Origin: Neokomagataea anthophila
GTDB lineage: Bacteria > Pseudomonadota > Alphaproteobacteria > Acetobacterales > Acetobacteraceae
Assembly (NCBI RefSeq): GCF_018122595.1
Contig: NZ_JAGRQH010000004.1
Coordinates: 62,001-126,000, forward strand
Length of the DNA stretch: 64,000 nucleotides
Direction of reading: 5' to 3'
A program made the translations under genes and the position numbers. Positions 17,201 through 26,617 of the stretch are shown piece by piece (within the stretch, counting starts at the first letter, position 1; every line of letters starts with the position of its first letter). Below the pieces are notes generated by a model. The model did not search any database and was not told the DNA's origin. It worked only from the letters and a program-made list of their open reading frames with translations.

Positions 17201-17414
17201 CCATGAGTGCACGCCCAGCACGGCGGCTTGGCACAAGAATCAGCCCCGGCCCAGCATCTCCCGCCACGCTATGCCCCGGCTGATCATGCCCTGACCGACC
17301 ACACCTTGACTGAGCGTGGTGCCCTCCCCCTGAACCGCCAACATCCTGCGCGAGCCACTCCCGCACAACACGATCCAAAAAGGGCAAGCCCGGCGCCACA
17401 CTCACAATTGTCAC
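14274..17414 (-). CDS. addB: Double-strand break repair protein AddB
   Basis: A 1,046-residue partner of AddA starting at a GTG five bases after the tsaE stop. Alphaproteobacterial AddB is a helicase-fold protein of the PD-(D/E)XK superfamily. Visible here are ILVPSRRAGRALMEAF near residue 58 in place of an intact Walker A, the helicase-like VVLGGLNETVWPPAADSGPW in the middle, and the nuclease motif ATVFDYKTGTPPSG near the C-terminus. In the complex AddB provides one nuclease and the recognition-hotspot scanning site. In many relatives two genes of a sugar-kinase/nucleotidyltransferase pair lie between tsaE and addB; here there are none. Confidence 0.94.
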   Translation of the reverse strand: MTIVSVAPGLPFLDRVVREWLAQDVGGSGGGHHAQSRCGRSGHDQPGHSVAGDAGPGLILVPSRRAGRALMEAFLRVLDGQAALLPRVVAMNDVDESGLGLSGGVEAELPPAVDKQQRLAVLSYLILQTPIVSLGMDRTKGIDRAWPLAKALAELMDEAERSGVDLATSLPEAVEEQFSEHWQQTLKFLEIVTSVWPQWLQEAGLMNPVARQVARLKAQAALWDEQPPQTPVWAVGFADGSAAVVDVLAAVARMPQGCVVLPGVDLALDEELWEALPPAHPQAGLREIIDTLGVARGDVEEWDFAGSAGGAQQRVREAVMRDVMLPERGIAVWGQDLTPRDVTGLYRLPAQDQQQEAQAIALVLRDAVEVPGKTAALITPDRSLARRVGTELQRFGVVADDSAGMSLAEAPQAVFLRLIAQAVEAELSPVALLAMVKHPLAAMGQSPGVCRASARRLERLVLRGPAPVPGIAGLRAALHALDQERLERDPGLSADAPDVAEGPLGFVERLEQCLAPLLAVAGAVPLPELLGALIQSAEALAAVEAPDMGAEIEASDDEASRLWVGEEGEALAQHLAGLMEHTALLPPQRLGHLDSFLNTALSGETLTGARAYRGGEELAHPRVSILGVLEARLQAFDVVVLGGLNETVWPPAADSGPWLSRPMRARVGLAPPERQTGISAHDFVSAVLAGGEVVFSNAVRRDGAPGTPARWLVRMEAFLKGRGQTLPVHDALGWQAELDHQPAEYVTLLAPPMPRPPVALRPRKLSITDIETLKLDPYSIYAKHILKLRALPPLEEGVEHADFGMIVHDAMEDVLKQFPQNWPENALAHVRQAFLTALDKAAVRPALANWWRPRLMRIAEWVSEQEKERRLAEPTAARYVEVDALYQLMTEQGPFAVTGRADRIDIDAESGATVFDYKTGTPPSGKSVEEGWSIQLVLEGALLVAGAFSKVPVAETKALLYWHLSGNAKPGEENRVPSAKSKVTPQDLISNVMDQLRSLIVKYEDPQQAYRSEPWAGKEMRYTDYALLARVPEWKAASQDDEGAEA

Positions 17415-17419
17415 GATAC

Positions 17420-17869
17420 TTAAACCCCCAGCCCCATCAAACGCGCATCAGGCCACCCAACAAGAGAGACCTCACGCTCATCATCAGTCCCCCCTTGCTC
17501 CAAGGTCAGATGAAGCGCGCCATCCGGCAATAGATCTTCAGCCCGCTCCGGCCACTCCACCAACATGATGCCTTCACATGCGGCATCCCAGTCGAGTTCA
17601 TCCAGCGCATCAGGCCCTTCCAAACGCCATAAATCATAATGAAACACCGGACCACGCGGCGTGTCGTAAGTCAGCAAAATGGGAAAACTCGGGCTCGGCA
17701 CATCCAACGCAGCATCCCCTGTCAACGCACGGAGAAACGCCCGGGCAAATGTACTTTTGCCCATGCCGTAAGACCCATTCAAAGCAATGCAATCTCCCGG
17801 CACGCACAAAGCCGCCAAAGAAATACCCAAAGCTTCCGTCTCGGACTGATTTTTGAGAAATAAGCGCAT
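17420..17869 (-). CDS. tsaE: tRNA threonylcarbamoyladenosine biosynthesis ATPase TsaE
   Basis: A 149-residue P-loop ATPase that works with TsaB and TsaD to make t6A at position 37 of ANN-decoding tRNAs. The Walker A motif is GSYGMGKST at about residues 33-41, somewhat different from the usual GDLGAGKT. PSPSFPILLTYDT and FHYDLWRLEGPDALDELDW are clear family motifs, as is IMLVEWPERAEDLLP. It leads the tsaE-addB-addA-trxA run. Its partner TsaD is encoded at 38488-39579 in this window. Confidence 0.94.
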   Translation of the reverse strand: MRLFLKNQSETEALGISLAALCVPGDCIALNGSYGMGKSTFARAFLRALTGDAALDVPSPSFPILLTYDTPRGPVFHYDLWRLEGPDALDELDWDAACEGIMLVEWPERAEDLLPDGALHLTLEQGGTDDEREVSLVGWPDARLMGLGV

Positions 17870-18028
17870 TCTCTACTTGTGCCGCCTCCAGATACTTTAC
17901 GGCAAGGACCTTCTTTCAAACTATGTCATATTTCAAAGAAACACCGCCCTTATTTAATCTTTGTCACCCGCCCTATTCCGCTCTATCGCTATACGTCTAT
18001 CGGCAACCCTTGAGAGGATACTCATCTC

Positions 18029-18493
18029 ATGCTGAAGCGCTTCTTCACCCATTCATGCGCTGCTCTCGCTCTCTGCTGCGCCACTCTTTTCTATGCACCA
18101 GCATATGCTGCGGATGAAGGCTCCCCCGTAGGGTTCTGGCAATCCACGGATGAACACACCAATACACCGAAAGCCATCATCCAAATCTATAAGAACGCTG
18201 ACGGCAGCCTCTCAGGGAAAATTGTTAAAAAACTCGTCCCAGCAGGCGGCGATACATGCGGCAACTGCAAAGGCCCCTTGCATAATGCCCCTTTCGTCGG
18301 CCTCCCTATTTTATCCGACATGAAAGCCGTTAAAAACACATGGGAGGGCGGCTCCATTATCGATCCCGCCAACGGCCAGACGTATCATTGCCATATGCAG
18401 CTTTTTCACGACAAAATGCTCGAAGTCCGCGGTTATGTCGGCATGCCTATGTTCGGCCGTAGCCAAATCTGGAAACGCGTTTCCGCGCCATAA
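18029..18493 (+). CDS. DUF2147 secreted protein
   Basis: A 154-residue exported protein. Residues 1-28 form a signal peptide with a hydrophobic core and the cleavage-like site AYA-AD. The mature part starts with VGFWQSTDE and contains AIIQIYKNADGSLSGKIV, then a CGNCKG pair, and ends with MFGRSQIWKRV. This is the DUF2147 beta-barrel-like family (lipocalin-related fold by family knowledge), of unknown function, usually periplasmic. It is divergent from tsaE and convergent with the glycosyltransferase, and stands alone. Confidence 0.85.
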   Translation: MLKRFFTHSCAALALCCATLFYAPAYAADEGSPVGFWQSTDEHTNTPKAIIQIYKNADGSLSGKIVKKLVPAGGDTCGNCKGPLHNAPFVGLPILSDMKAVKNTWEGGSIIDPANGQTYHCHMQLFHDKMLEVRGYVGMPMFGRSQIWKRVSAP

Positions 18494-18512
18494 ATACCGC
18501 TCACACGGCTCA

Positions 18513-18545
18513 AGGCTATGCCACATGCACAAACAGGCATAGCCT
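18513..18545. terminator. Bidirectional hairpin terminator
   Basis: Ten-pair perfect stem AGGCTATGCC / GGCATAGCCT with a 13-base loop, between the convergent DUF2147 and glycosyltransferase genes. T tracts are weak on both sides. Confidence 0.6.
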
Positions 18546-18600
18546 CACTCAACGACAAGACACACCACTCCTAACGTGCTGACATCCACCACATACCAGA

Positions 18601-19686
18601 CTAGCCGCGCTCTTTACCCCACGTGGCACCCAATAATGCCCCCCACCGCGCCATAATCGCTCCTTCTTGGAAAGCAAGCGCACGCTGCTTTACCGCCACA
18701 GCCATGTCGACACGCCGCTCCCCGTCACGCATCAACGCGGCCAAACTCTCCGCAAGCGCTGACACATCCTCCGGTGGAACCAACAACCCCGATACACCCT
18801 GCTCAACAATTTCCGCCGGCCCCGTCACACAATCAAACGACACAATCGGCACACCTGCAGCTGCCGCTTCAAGCAAAACCATCGGCAGCCCTTCATAGCG
18901 CGAAGAACACACATACAGCGCAGCCCGCGCATAATCCTGCGCAATCCCCTCCGTCGCGGGCGCTAGTACCACACGCGGTAGACCTTCCATTTGCTCCATC
19001 AGTGCTGCTTTGTCCGGCCCATCCCCTCGGATCAACAAAGACCACCCCGCCGCTTCTTCACGCTCAACCAACTGCGCCCATGCCTGCAACAAAAGATCAT
19101 ATCCCTTTTGCTCCGTCAGGCGACCAGCCGTCAGTATCATGCGAGATTCTGAATCATACTTATCCACTCGGACGGGCGGCGCCATATTCGGTACCACCGT
19201 CACACAAGCTTTAGGCGCGGCATGACACTGCCATAATGCGGCATCAGCCTCCGTCAAAACCACAACATCATCCGCCCAGCGCGCAGCAACCTTACGCCCC
19301 CACGCACGCTTCCGACGGTTCAATGTCACCGTATAATTAAAATGTTCCCACACCACGCAGCGCACACCCGCCAAACGCGCAGCCGCAACACCATAAAGAG
19401 CGTGAGTCGCCTCCACCACCACCAACGTTTCGATAGCGTTCTCACGTAAATACCGTGCCAAACGCCTAACGATACTAAACCATGAATTAAAAATTTTTAC
19501 CGGATGATCAAACAAAGACGTCACCGCCACCGTAGGCTCCAACGGGTAAAATGATGCCCCACGCCCGACCAATTCGATCAAATGAACCACCTCACCCCGT
19601 CGGGCTAGACCATTCATCACGGCACAGGCTGAACGCTCTGTTCCACCAAGGGCACTAATATGCTGAATTACAAAGGCACAACGCAT
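18601..19686 (-). CDS. Family 4 glycosyltransferase
   Basis: A 361-residue GT-B glycosyltransferase if started at the ATG at 19686; the 78 residues upstream in frame look non-coding. The N-terminal domain begins MRCAFVIQHISALGGTERSA, with the glycine-rich acceptor-side loop. The GT4 C-terminal domain has ILTAGRLTEQKGYDLLLQAW, a following LIRGDGPDK, and the catalytic E-X7-E region CSSRYEGLPMVLLEAAAAGVPIV. Enzymes of this type transfer a sugar from a nucleotide donor to lipid-linked or polysaccharide acceptors. The acceptor is unknown and no other glycan genes are adjacent. Its start is only 33 bases from the divergent ferredoxin reductase. Confidence 0.85.
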   Translation of the reverse strand: MRCAFVIQHISALGGTERSACAVMNGLARRGEVVHLIELVGRGASFYPLEPTVAVTSLFDHPVKIFNSWFSIVRRLARYLRENAIETLVVVEATHALYGVAAARLAGVRCVVWEHFNYTVTLNRRKRAWGRKVAARWADDVVVLTEADAALWQCHAAPKACVTVVPNMAPPVRVDKYDSESRMILTAGRLTEQKGYDLLLQAWAQLVEREEAAGWSLLIRGDGPDKAALMEQMEGLPRVVLAPATEGIAQDYARAALYVCSSRYEGLPMVLLEAAAAGVPIVSFDCVTGPAEIVEQGVSGLLVPPEDVSALAESLAALMRDGERRVDMAVAVKQRALAFQEGAIMARWGALLGATWGKERG

Positions 19687-19719
19687 ACCCCCATCTACCC
19701 CATCACGCGTAAAACGCCT

Positions 19720-20754
19720 ATGACGGAAGACATGACGACAGCATCTCAAACCCTCCATACCGACGTCGCCATCGTCGGCGCAGGCCCCACGGCCCTGTTC
19801 GCCGCTTTCGAATGCGGCATGCTGAAACTGCAAAGCGTACTGATCGACGCCCTCGATAGCGTCGGTGGCCAATGCGCAGCGCTCTATCCGGAAAAGCCGA
19901 TTTATGACATCCCGGCTCACCCCGCGATCGAAGGTGGCGCGTTAATTGAAGCGCTTGAGCAACAAATTGCGCCCTTCAACGTGCCACGCCTCCTTGGCTC
20001 ACGCGTTGAATCCCTCACCGGCACACGCGGGGACTTCACGCTTAAAACAGGTCGTGGCGATACCATTCACGCCAAAGCCGTGATCATCGCAGCAGGTGCA
20101 GGCGCGTTCGGTCCCAACCGCCCACCCTTGGCCGATCTTGAGGCATTTGAGCGCACAGGCTCCGTCCAGTATTACGTCAAAAAGCGTGCCGATTTCGCAG
20201 GCAAGCGCATCGTCGTCGCAGGTGGTGGTGACTCTGCTCTCGACTGGGCCTTGTCCCTCTCAGACATCGCAGAACACGTCTATCTCCTTCACCGTCGTGA
20301 CCGCTTCCGTGGCGCACCAGAAACCCTCTCACGCATCGAAGCACAAATCAGCGCCGGTAAGATCGAAAAAGTCGTGCCTTACCAACTCCATGCCCTGCAT
20401 GGTGATAATGGCCAACTGAGCGCCGTTGAAGTCTCCACCATGTCTGGAGACACACGCAAGCTAGAAGCCGATACGCTCCTACCATTTTATGGCCTGTCCA
20501 CCGATCTCGGCCCCGTCGCCCTTTGGGGGATCGACACGCAGCGCAACACAATTCCCGTTGCACCAGCATCGCTTGAGACCAGCACACCCGGCATTTTTGC
20601 CATCGGGGACGTTGCCACCTATCCCGGCAAGCTGAAACTTATTCTCCAAGGCTTCTCGGAAGGCGCGATGGCAGCACACGCCATCCACCCCATCGTGCAC
20701 CCGGAAACAGCCCTGCACTTTGAATACTCCACCAGCAAGGGCACCCCTGGCTGA
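19720..20754 (+). CDS. Ferredoxin/flavodoxin--NADP+ reductase (thioredoxin-reductase-like)
   Basis: About 344 residues from the ATG at 19720; another ATG four codons later is possible because neither has an ideal ribosome site. It is an FAD enzyme of the thioredoxin-reductase-like FNR type, which lacks the CxxC disulfide. The FAD-binding motif is VAIVGAGPTALFAAFECGM, followed by VGGQCAALYPEKPIYDIPAH, the FNR hallmark. The NADP-binding motif is VVAGGGDSALDWAL. The C-terminal FAD motif GIFAIGDVATYPGK is present. It shuttles electrons between NADPH and ferredoxin or flavodoxin. It ends at a strong terminator. Confidence 0.93.
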   Translation: MTEDMTTASQTLHTDVAIVGAGPTALFAAFECGMLKLQSVLIDALDSVGGQCAALYPEKPIYDIPAHPAIEGGALIEALEQQIAPFNVPRLLGSRVESLTGTRGDFTLKTGRGDTIHAKAVIIAAGAGAFGPNRPPLADLEAFERTGSVQYYVKKRADFAGKRIVVAGGGDSALDWALSLSDIAEHVYLLHRRDRFRGAPETLSRIEAQISAGKIEKVVPYQLHALHGDNGQLSAVEVSTMSGDTRKLEADTLLPFYGLSTDLGPVALWGIDTQRNTIPVAPASLETSTPGIFAIGDVATYPGKLKLILQGFSEGAMAAHAIHPIVHPETALHFEYSTSKGTPG

Positions 20755-20784
20755 TCAATTTTTTTAGCATTTAGTCAGAAAACG

Positions 20785-20818
20785 AGCCCGGCCAACTCTT
20801 GTTGTGCCGGGCTTTTTT
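20785..20818 (+). terminator. Rho-independent terminator after ferredoxin reductase
   Basis: Stem AGCCCGGC (20785-20792) with GCCGGGCT (20806-20813), a 13-base loop, then a run of six Ts. It is a classical terminator. Confidence 0.88.
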
Positions 20819-20958
20819 ATCACACACCGTACCCAAACACGCTTTGACACAGGGACTAGACAACCCACCCTCATGGTGCTGATCTTCACGACATCAAAAC
20901 GAGTCGATATAACCGGGCCACATTTTAGTTCGGTTTCGGATCGATTAGAGAGGCAGAC

Positions 20959-22212
20959 ATGAAGATCATCATTCTGGGCGCAGGTGTTATCGGCGTCACC
21001 ACCGCATGGTATTTGGCCCAAGAAGGCCATGAGGTCGAAGTGATTGACCGTCAACCAGGCGTCGGTTTGGAAACATCCTTCGCGAATGCTGGCCAGATTT
21101 CTCCGGGCTACTCCACGCCGTGGGCCATGCCGGGCCTGCCCCTCAAAGCGGCCAAGTGGATGATGAGCCGCCACAGCCCACTCGTCGTCCGCCCTCGTAT
21201 CGACACGGACATGTTCCGCTTCATGGGCGAACTTCTCGCCAACTGCACGGAAAAAGCCTACGATATCAATAAAGGCCGCATGCTGCGCATCGCAGAATAC
21301 GCACGTGACCGGATGGACACCCTGCGTGCCGAAACCGGCATCACCTATGACGGTGAGCAAAAAGGCCTGATCCAGCTTTTCCGTACGGCAGCACAGGTTG
21401 AGCACGCCGCCGAAGACATGCGTCTGCTTGCAGAAAGCGGCATTGACCATAAACTCTTAAACGTCGATGAAATCATCGCACGTGAACCCGGCTTGGCCCA
21501 TGCCCGCCAACGCCTCCAAGGCGGCCTCTACCTCCCCGGCGATCAAACCGGTGATGCCCACCTCTTCACCCGTCGCCTCGCCGCAATGGCCGCCGAAAAA
21601 GGCGTCAAATTCCGCCTCTCCACACGCATTGAGGCCATTGAAGCCGCAGATGACAGCATCTTCGGCATCCGCACAAGCGCTGGCCGCCTCACCGCTGACC
21701 GCTACATCCTCGCGCTAGGCAGCTATTCCGCACGCTTCCTCAAACCACTCGAACTGCGCCTGCCCATCTACCCGGTGAAGGGCTACTCCCTCACCATGCC
21801 CATCACGGATGAAAGCCGCGCCCCCACCTCCACCGTGAATGACGAAACCTATAAAGTCGCCATCACGCGCCTCGGGGACCGCATCCGCATCGGCGGCACA
21901 GCCGAACTCACAGGATACCGTTTGCGCCTCAGCCCAGACCGCCGCGAAACGCTGGAGCTGTCCTTTAACGAAATGTATGGCGGCGGTGACCTCTCCTCCG
22001 CGCAATACTGGACCGGCCTGCGCCCCTGCACCCCCGATGGCACCCCCATCGTCGGCCGTGCACCGCGCTATAAAAACCTATGGCTTAACACCGGCCACGG
22101 CACCCTCGGCTGGACCATGGCCGCAGGCTCCGGCAAAATCGTCTCCGACCAAATTTCGGGCCGCGAGACCGAAATCCCATCTCTGGATCTCTCGCTAGAT
22201 CGTTATAAATAA
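20959..22212 (+). CDS. dadA: D-amino acid dehydrogenase small subunit
   Basis: A 417-residue FAD enzyme that oxidises D-amino acids (chiefly D-alanine) to keto acids, feeding electrons to the respiratory chain. GAGAGGC lies just before the ATG. The FAD motif is IILGAGVIGVTTAWYLAQEG, followed by ETSFANAGQISPGYSTPWA, a strong DadA signature. The C-terminus has GLRPCTPDGTPIVG and NTGHGTLGWTMAAGSGK. The length is typical. No alanine racemase lies next to it. It has its own region with no shared operon partner and ends at an 11-pair hairpin. Confidence 0.95.
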   Translation: MKIIILGAGVIGVTTAWYLAQEGHEVEVIDRQPGVGLETSFANAGQISPGYSTPWAMPGLPLKAAKWMMSRHSPLVVRPRIDTDMFRFMGELLANCTEKAYDINKGRMLRIAEYARDRMDTLRAETGITYDGEQKGLIQLFRTAAQVEHAAEDMRLLAESGIDHKLLNVDEIIAREPGLAHARQRLQGGLYLPGDQTGDAHLFTRRLAAMAAEKGVKFRLSTRIEAIEAADDSIFGIRTSAGRLTADRYILALGSYSARFLKPLELRLPIYPVKGYSLTMPITDESRAPTSTVNDETYKVAITRLGDRIRIGGTAELTGYRLRLSPDRRETLELSFNEMYGGGDLSSAQYWTGLRPCTPDGTPIVGRAPRYKNLWLNTGHGTLGWTMAAGSGKIVSDQISGRETEIPSLDLSLDRYK

Positions 22213-22219
22213 ACACTCA

Positions 22220-22252
22220 TGGTTTGCTTATGAAGCCCTCGTAAGCAAACCA
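22220..22252. terminator. Bidirectional hairpin terminator
   Basis: Eleven-pair perfect stem TGGTTTGCTTA / TAAGCAAACCA with an 11-base loop, between dadA and the convergent secreted hypothetical gene. Confidence 0.75.
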
Positions 22253-22257
22253 CTCCA

Positions 22258-23148
22258 TTACGGACTACGCGGGTGAATATTCTCCAAAACTTTATCCGCC
22301 ATATAACTCACCGCCTCACGCGCATCCGTAGCACCATCCGTATTATATAACGCCGCTAACAAAGCCTTATCATACGGCGTCATATACCCTGTCGGGCCTT
22401 GTAAAACGGGGCCATTATTCACCCCCAACAACGTCATATCATCATAATGTGCAGACAGGTTCGGCCCCATATACGCAACGAGAGCGATAAGGTCAGACAG
22501 CATACCCCACGGCTCATCTTTAATCCGATTAATATCCACGATAATGATCGAGAGCGTAAAATCCCGCCGTGCCGTATCATGCAACATGGAAGGATCATCT
22601 TCCTGCACAGCCTGTATCGGACCCAAAGGGGTCGATATCGTTAAAGGCGGCATATTATCATGACTTCTCAAAGTCGTAGACGTCAACCAGCGCACCGCCC
22701 GACTTTTTAAAAACGCATTTTTCTCATCATCTGTCGGTTCATCCAGCGTCTCCTTAAATTGCGGATCTGCATCGTACCCCCTAAACATCGAAGGGTTTTG
22801 CTGCTCTATCTGACGTGCCACGTCATCAGACTGATCAGTAAACAGTATCAAAACATTCCCGACAGAACAGGTATCACTCACATTCAGCGATAAATCCTGC
22901 CCGACACTCTTCATTTTGTGAATAATAGAATCTTTAAACGTATCATTAAGACCAAAAACATTCAGGCAAACATGGCTGCTCCACTTAGGGATATGCCCAA
23001 CCCGCTGAACATAAATTTCTTTCGTGATATTCTTCTCAAGAACAGTCGAGTTCACACCATGCACGACTATATTTTCTTGCCCACCAGCCCAACACAGGGT
23101 CGGGAAAAGCCCTAAAATAATGCCTATCTTTCGAAGAAATTTTTTCAT
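22258..23148 (-). CDS. Secreted hypothetical protein
   Basis: About 296 residues from the ATG at 23148 (a GTG three codons upstream is possible). The N-terminus MKKFLRKIGIILGLFPTLCW followed by AGG is a clear Sec signal peptide. The mature protein has two cysteines (SSHVCLNVFG and SDTCSVGN) that could form a disulfide, a block NVLILFTDQSDDVARQIEQQ, and a C-terminal helix-rich part with TPYDKALLAALYNTDGATD. I do not recognise the family. The gene and its upstream region are more AT-rich than the neighbouring core genes, suggesting transfer or relaxed selection. It is convergent with dadA. Confidence 0.6.
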   Translation of the reverse strand: MKKFLRKIGIILGLFPTLCWAGGQENIVVHGVNSTVLEKNITKEIYVQRVGHIPKWSSHVCLNVFGLNDTFKDSIIHKMKSVGQDLSLNVSDTCSVGNVLILFTDQSDDVARQIEQQNPSMFRGYDADPQFKETLDEPTDDEKNAFLKSRAVRWLTSTTLRSHDNMPPLTISTPLGPIQAVQEDDPSMLHDTARRDFTLSIIIVDINRIKDEPWGMLSDLIALVAYMGPNLSAHYDDMTLLGVNNGPVLQGPTGYMTPYDKALLAALYNTDGATDAREAVSYMADKVLENIHPRSP

Positions 23149-23280
23149 ATCAAACACTACCCCAAAAGGCGAAATAAGCCTGAAATTAAGTCGTATCTTT
23201 CAATTAATTGACAGCGAATAAAATAGAAAAATAAATTCATAGTACATTATAATTATCTGCACATTTATTCGGAGAGAATT

Positions 23281-23487
23281 ATGCCATTACACTCCAAAAC
23301 ATATCTCGAACTCACATGCTCAAACTGCAATCACAGGCGTTTCAGCACCCAATACGGAGATGTCTATAAGTTTTCAAAAACGTGCACATCATGCAAATCA
23401 CGCGACATCACGACCAAAACCGTTAGCCGCTCTTATATTCTCATAAAAAATCCGAGCTTTTTTATCTTCCCACAAAAACCGTTTTAA
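23281..23487 (+). CDS. Small zinc-ribbon protein
   Basis: Sixty-eight residues with the ribosome site GGAGAG eight bases before the ATG. Two cysteine pairs, CSNC (about residues 13-16) and CTSC (about 35-38), are spaced like a rubredoxin-knuckle zinc ribbon. The C-terminus is basic, then aromatic and hydrophobic (FFIFPQKPF). Function is unknown. Such small ribbons often bind nucleic acid or a protein partner, but that is only an inference. It is divergent from the secreted hypothetical gene across an AT-rich spacer. Confidence 0.6.
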   Translation: MPLHSKTYLELTCSNCNHRRFSTQYGDVYKFSKTCTSCKSRDITTKTVSRSYILIKNPSFFIFPQKPF

Positions 23488-23660
23488 ACTCTTTCTCTCC
23501 CTATAATGACCCACACAAACAGGCCATGCCCTTTTATGAAGCAAGAACACTTCATCTCACCATGAGCATCACTGACAGTGCATCATAAGTAGGCGGCTTA
23601 CATAACACCACGCGGGCCCCATTATAACCGCACGCCAATACCCACTACGCGCCTTTAATC

Positions 23661-23741
23661 TCACAGTGCCGAACCATCTGGGATCCCCTTCACACGCTGA
23701 CCAAAAGCATACCCCGCCGCAATGCTCACGAAGCCATGCAT
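23661..23741 (-). CDS. Possible 26-residue peptide after the DUF3147 gene
   Basis: An ATG at 23741, eight bases after the DUF3147 stop codon, with AAGGA four bases upstream, opens a 26-codon frame with sequence MHGFVSIAAGYAFGQRV and further residues to a TGA. It could be a translationally coupled small protein or chance. The remaining region 23488-23660 holds nothing I can identify. Confidence 0.25.
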   Translation of the reverse strand: MHGFVSIAAGYAFGQRVKGIPDGSAL

Positions 23742-23748
23742 GACATCC

Positions 23749-24102
23749 TTATAAACGCACACCAAAGCGCGGCCCCAACCACGTAACACCCGTATAAAGC
23801 ACCACGGTCAGCGCGCAGCCCAGAAACAGCGACAACCAGAACCCGACACCACTGCGCAGTAAAAATGGAATAACCAAAAACATCGGCAAAGACGGCAACA
23901 CATACCAAAATGTCGCCCCCGCATGAGCCGCCATATTGTCTACATCTGGCTTTTCAACCCAAAGCCAAATCATGCCCATAACCGACACCAGCGGCAAAGA
24001 AGCCACCAACGCCCCCACCCCAGGATAACGCTTCGCCAACGTTGACGCAGCCGCAATCATCAGGCCCGACACTGCCGCCTTAAGAAAAAATTGAACGCTC
24101 AT
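23749..24102 (-). CDS. DUF3147 membrane protein
   Basis: A 117-residue integral membrane protein from the ATG at 24102, which has GGGGGA six bases upstream; two upstream in-frame starts exist. Four hydrophobic segments are visible, roughly residues 3-20, 30-46, 60-80 and 85-108. The start FFLKAAVSGLMIAAASTLAK and the PGVGALVASLPLVS segment fit DUF3147, a family of unknown function. It lies immediately downstream of groEL in the same direction, but two hairpins separate them, so it may depend on read-through or a separate promoter. Confidence 0.7.
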   Translation of the reverse strand: MSVQFFLKAAVSGLMIAAASTLAKRYPGVGALVASLPLVSVMGMIWLWVEKPDVDNMAAHAGATFWYVLPSLPMFLVIPFLLRSGVGFWLSLFLGCALTVVLYTGVTWLGPRFGVRL

Positions 24103-24119
24103 CACCATCCCCCAAAACA

Positions 24120-24152
24120 AAACCGCCCCACGGGAAGCCCATGGAGCGGTTT
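24120..24152. repeat. Inverted repeat upstream of the DUF3147 gene
   Basis: AAACCGC (24120-24126) and GCGGTTT (24146-24152) form a seven-pair stem with a 19-base loop. It lies in the leader of the DUF3147 gene. Possible second terminator for groESL or leader structure. Confidence 0.4.
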
Positions 24153-24173
24153 CGTCAACTCATTAAAACAGGC

Positions 24174-24193
24174 CCGGCTCCGAAAGGAGCCGG
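24174..24193 (-). terminator. Terminator of groESL
   Basis: Perfect eight-pair stem CCGGCTCC / GGAGCCGG around a four-base loop, 11 bases after the groEL stop. Read leftward it is followed by GCCTGTTTTAA, a short T tract. A good rho-independent terminator. Confidence 0.75.
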
Positions 24194-24204
24194 CGTTCCA
24201 TGGA

Positions 24205-25845
<1,641 letters not shown>

Positions 25846-25897
25846 TTAACTTACTCCAATATGAGGTTTTATATGAAAGCAAAAATGGGGACGGCAA

Positions 25898-26188
25898 TTA
25901 GCCGATCACACCCATGATGTCGCTTTCCTTCATGATCAACAGGTCTTCACCGTCGATCTTCACCTCAGTGCCGGACCACTTGCCGAACAGCACCTTGTCA
26001 CCAGCCTTAACATCCAGAGCCACAATTTGACCCTGTTCGTTACGTGCACCCGGGCCAGCAGAAACGACTTCACCTTCGGTTGGCTTGTCTTGTGCGGTGT
26101 CCGGAATGATGATGCCACCAACGGTCTTTTCTGCGCTGGTCAGGCGACGAACCACAACACGGTCGTGCAGGGGACGAAATGTCGTCAT
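25898..26188 (-). CDS. groES: Co-chaperonin GroES
   Basis: Ninety-six residues, the standard GroES length. [13 protein letters not shown] at the start, the mobile-loop region [17 protein letters not shown], and [20 protein letters not shown] are family motifs. It caps the GroEL ring. First gene of the groESL operon, about 75 bases downstream of a CIRCE operator; GAGAGATCC precedes its ATG. Confidence 0.98.
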   Translation of the reverse strand: MTTFRPLHDRVVVRRLTSAEKTVGGIIIPDTAQDKPTEGEVVSAGPGARNEQGQIVALDVKAGDKVLFGKWSGTEVKIDGEDLLIMKESDIMGVIG

Positions 26189-26263
26189 GGATCTCTCCAG
26201 TTTAAGCCACGCCCTAAAAAAGAAGCGACGTGACAGGTTACGCGCTCAATAATAGCAGCGCTG

Positions 26264-26290
26264 TTAGCACTCCCCATTGAGGAGTGCCAA
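26264..26290 (-). promoter_or_regulatory. CIRCE operator (HrcA binding site) of groESL
   Basis: TTAGCACTC (26264-26272), nine bases, then GAGTGCCAA (26282-26290). This matches the CIRCE consensus TTAGCACTC-N9-GAGTGCTAA with one mismatch. It lies between groES and a leftward -35-like TTGACT (26320-26315), so HrcA bound here would block transcription at normal temperature. Confidence 0.95.
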
Positions 26291-26316
26291 AGAGGTAGTA
26301 TTTCCCCCCTAAAAAG

Positions 26317-26511
26317 TCAAGATGACGCCCCCTCAGAGTCGTCTCGCTTTTTGCCATCCATCATCTTAGAAAAACGTTCTTTTTCTAAGGCAGACTGCTG
26401 TTTTTCACCTCGACTACGCCCATAAAATAAACGATTGGCGTCAGCTTTTTTCACATCTTCTTCACGTAAACGCCGCTTCCGCTCCCGGCGCAGATTCACC
26501 ACATTTGTCAT
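26317..26511 (-). CDS. DUF4169 small basic protein
   Basis: Sixty-four residues, strongly charged. The N-terminus MTNVVNLRRERKRRLREEDV, with ANRLFYGRSRGEKQ in the middle, is the DUF4169 pattern found in alphaproteobacteria. The function is unknown; its Arg/Lys/Glu composition suggests a helical RNA- or protein-binding peptide, which is only inference. The frame ends within the groES promoter region and is divergent from the SDR gene. Confidence 0.75.
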   Translation of the reverse strand: MTNVVNLRRERKRRLREEDVKKADANRLFYGRSRGEKQQSALEKERFSKMMDGKKRDDSEGASS

Positions 26512-26617
26512 AGCCTCAATCCATTTACCTTACCGCCCCAGCTTGCAGGTTCCACTCACCCGCACCACCTACCTTACTGGAACCCACATAAGCCTTATCA
26601 GAAAGAGTGTATTCACC

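Noticed and set aside
18601..19920. A 439-residue version of the GT4 glycosyltransferase
   Set aside because: The first 78 residues are Cys/Arg/Asp-rich nonsense, overlap the divergent reductase gene, and the family N-terminus starts at MRCAFVIQHIS.
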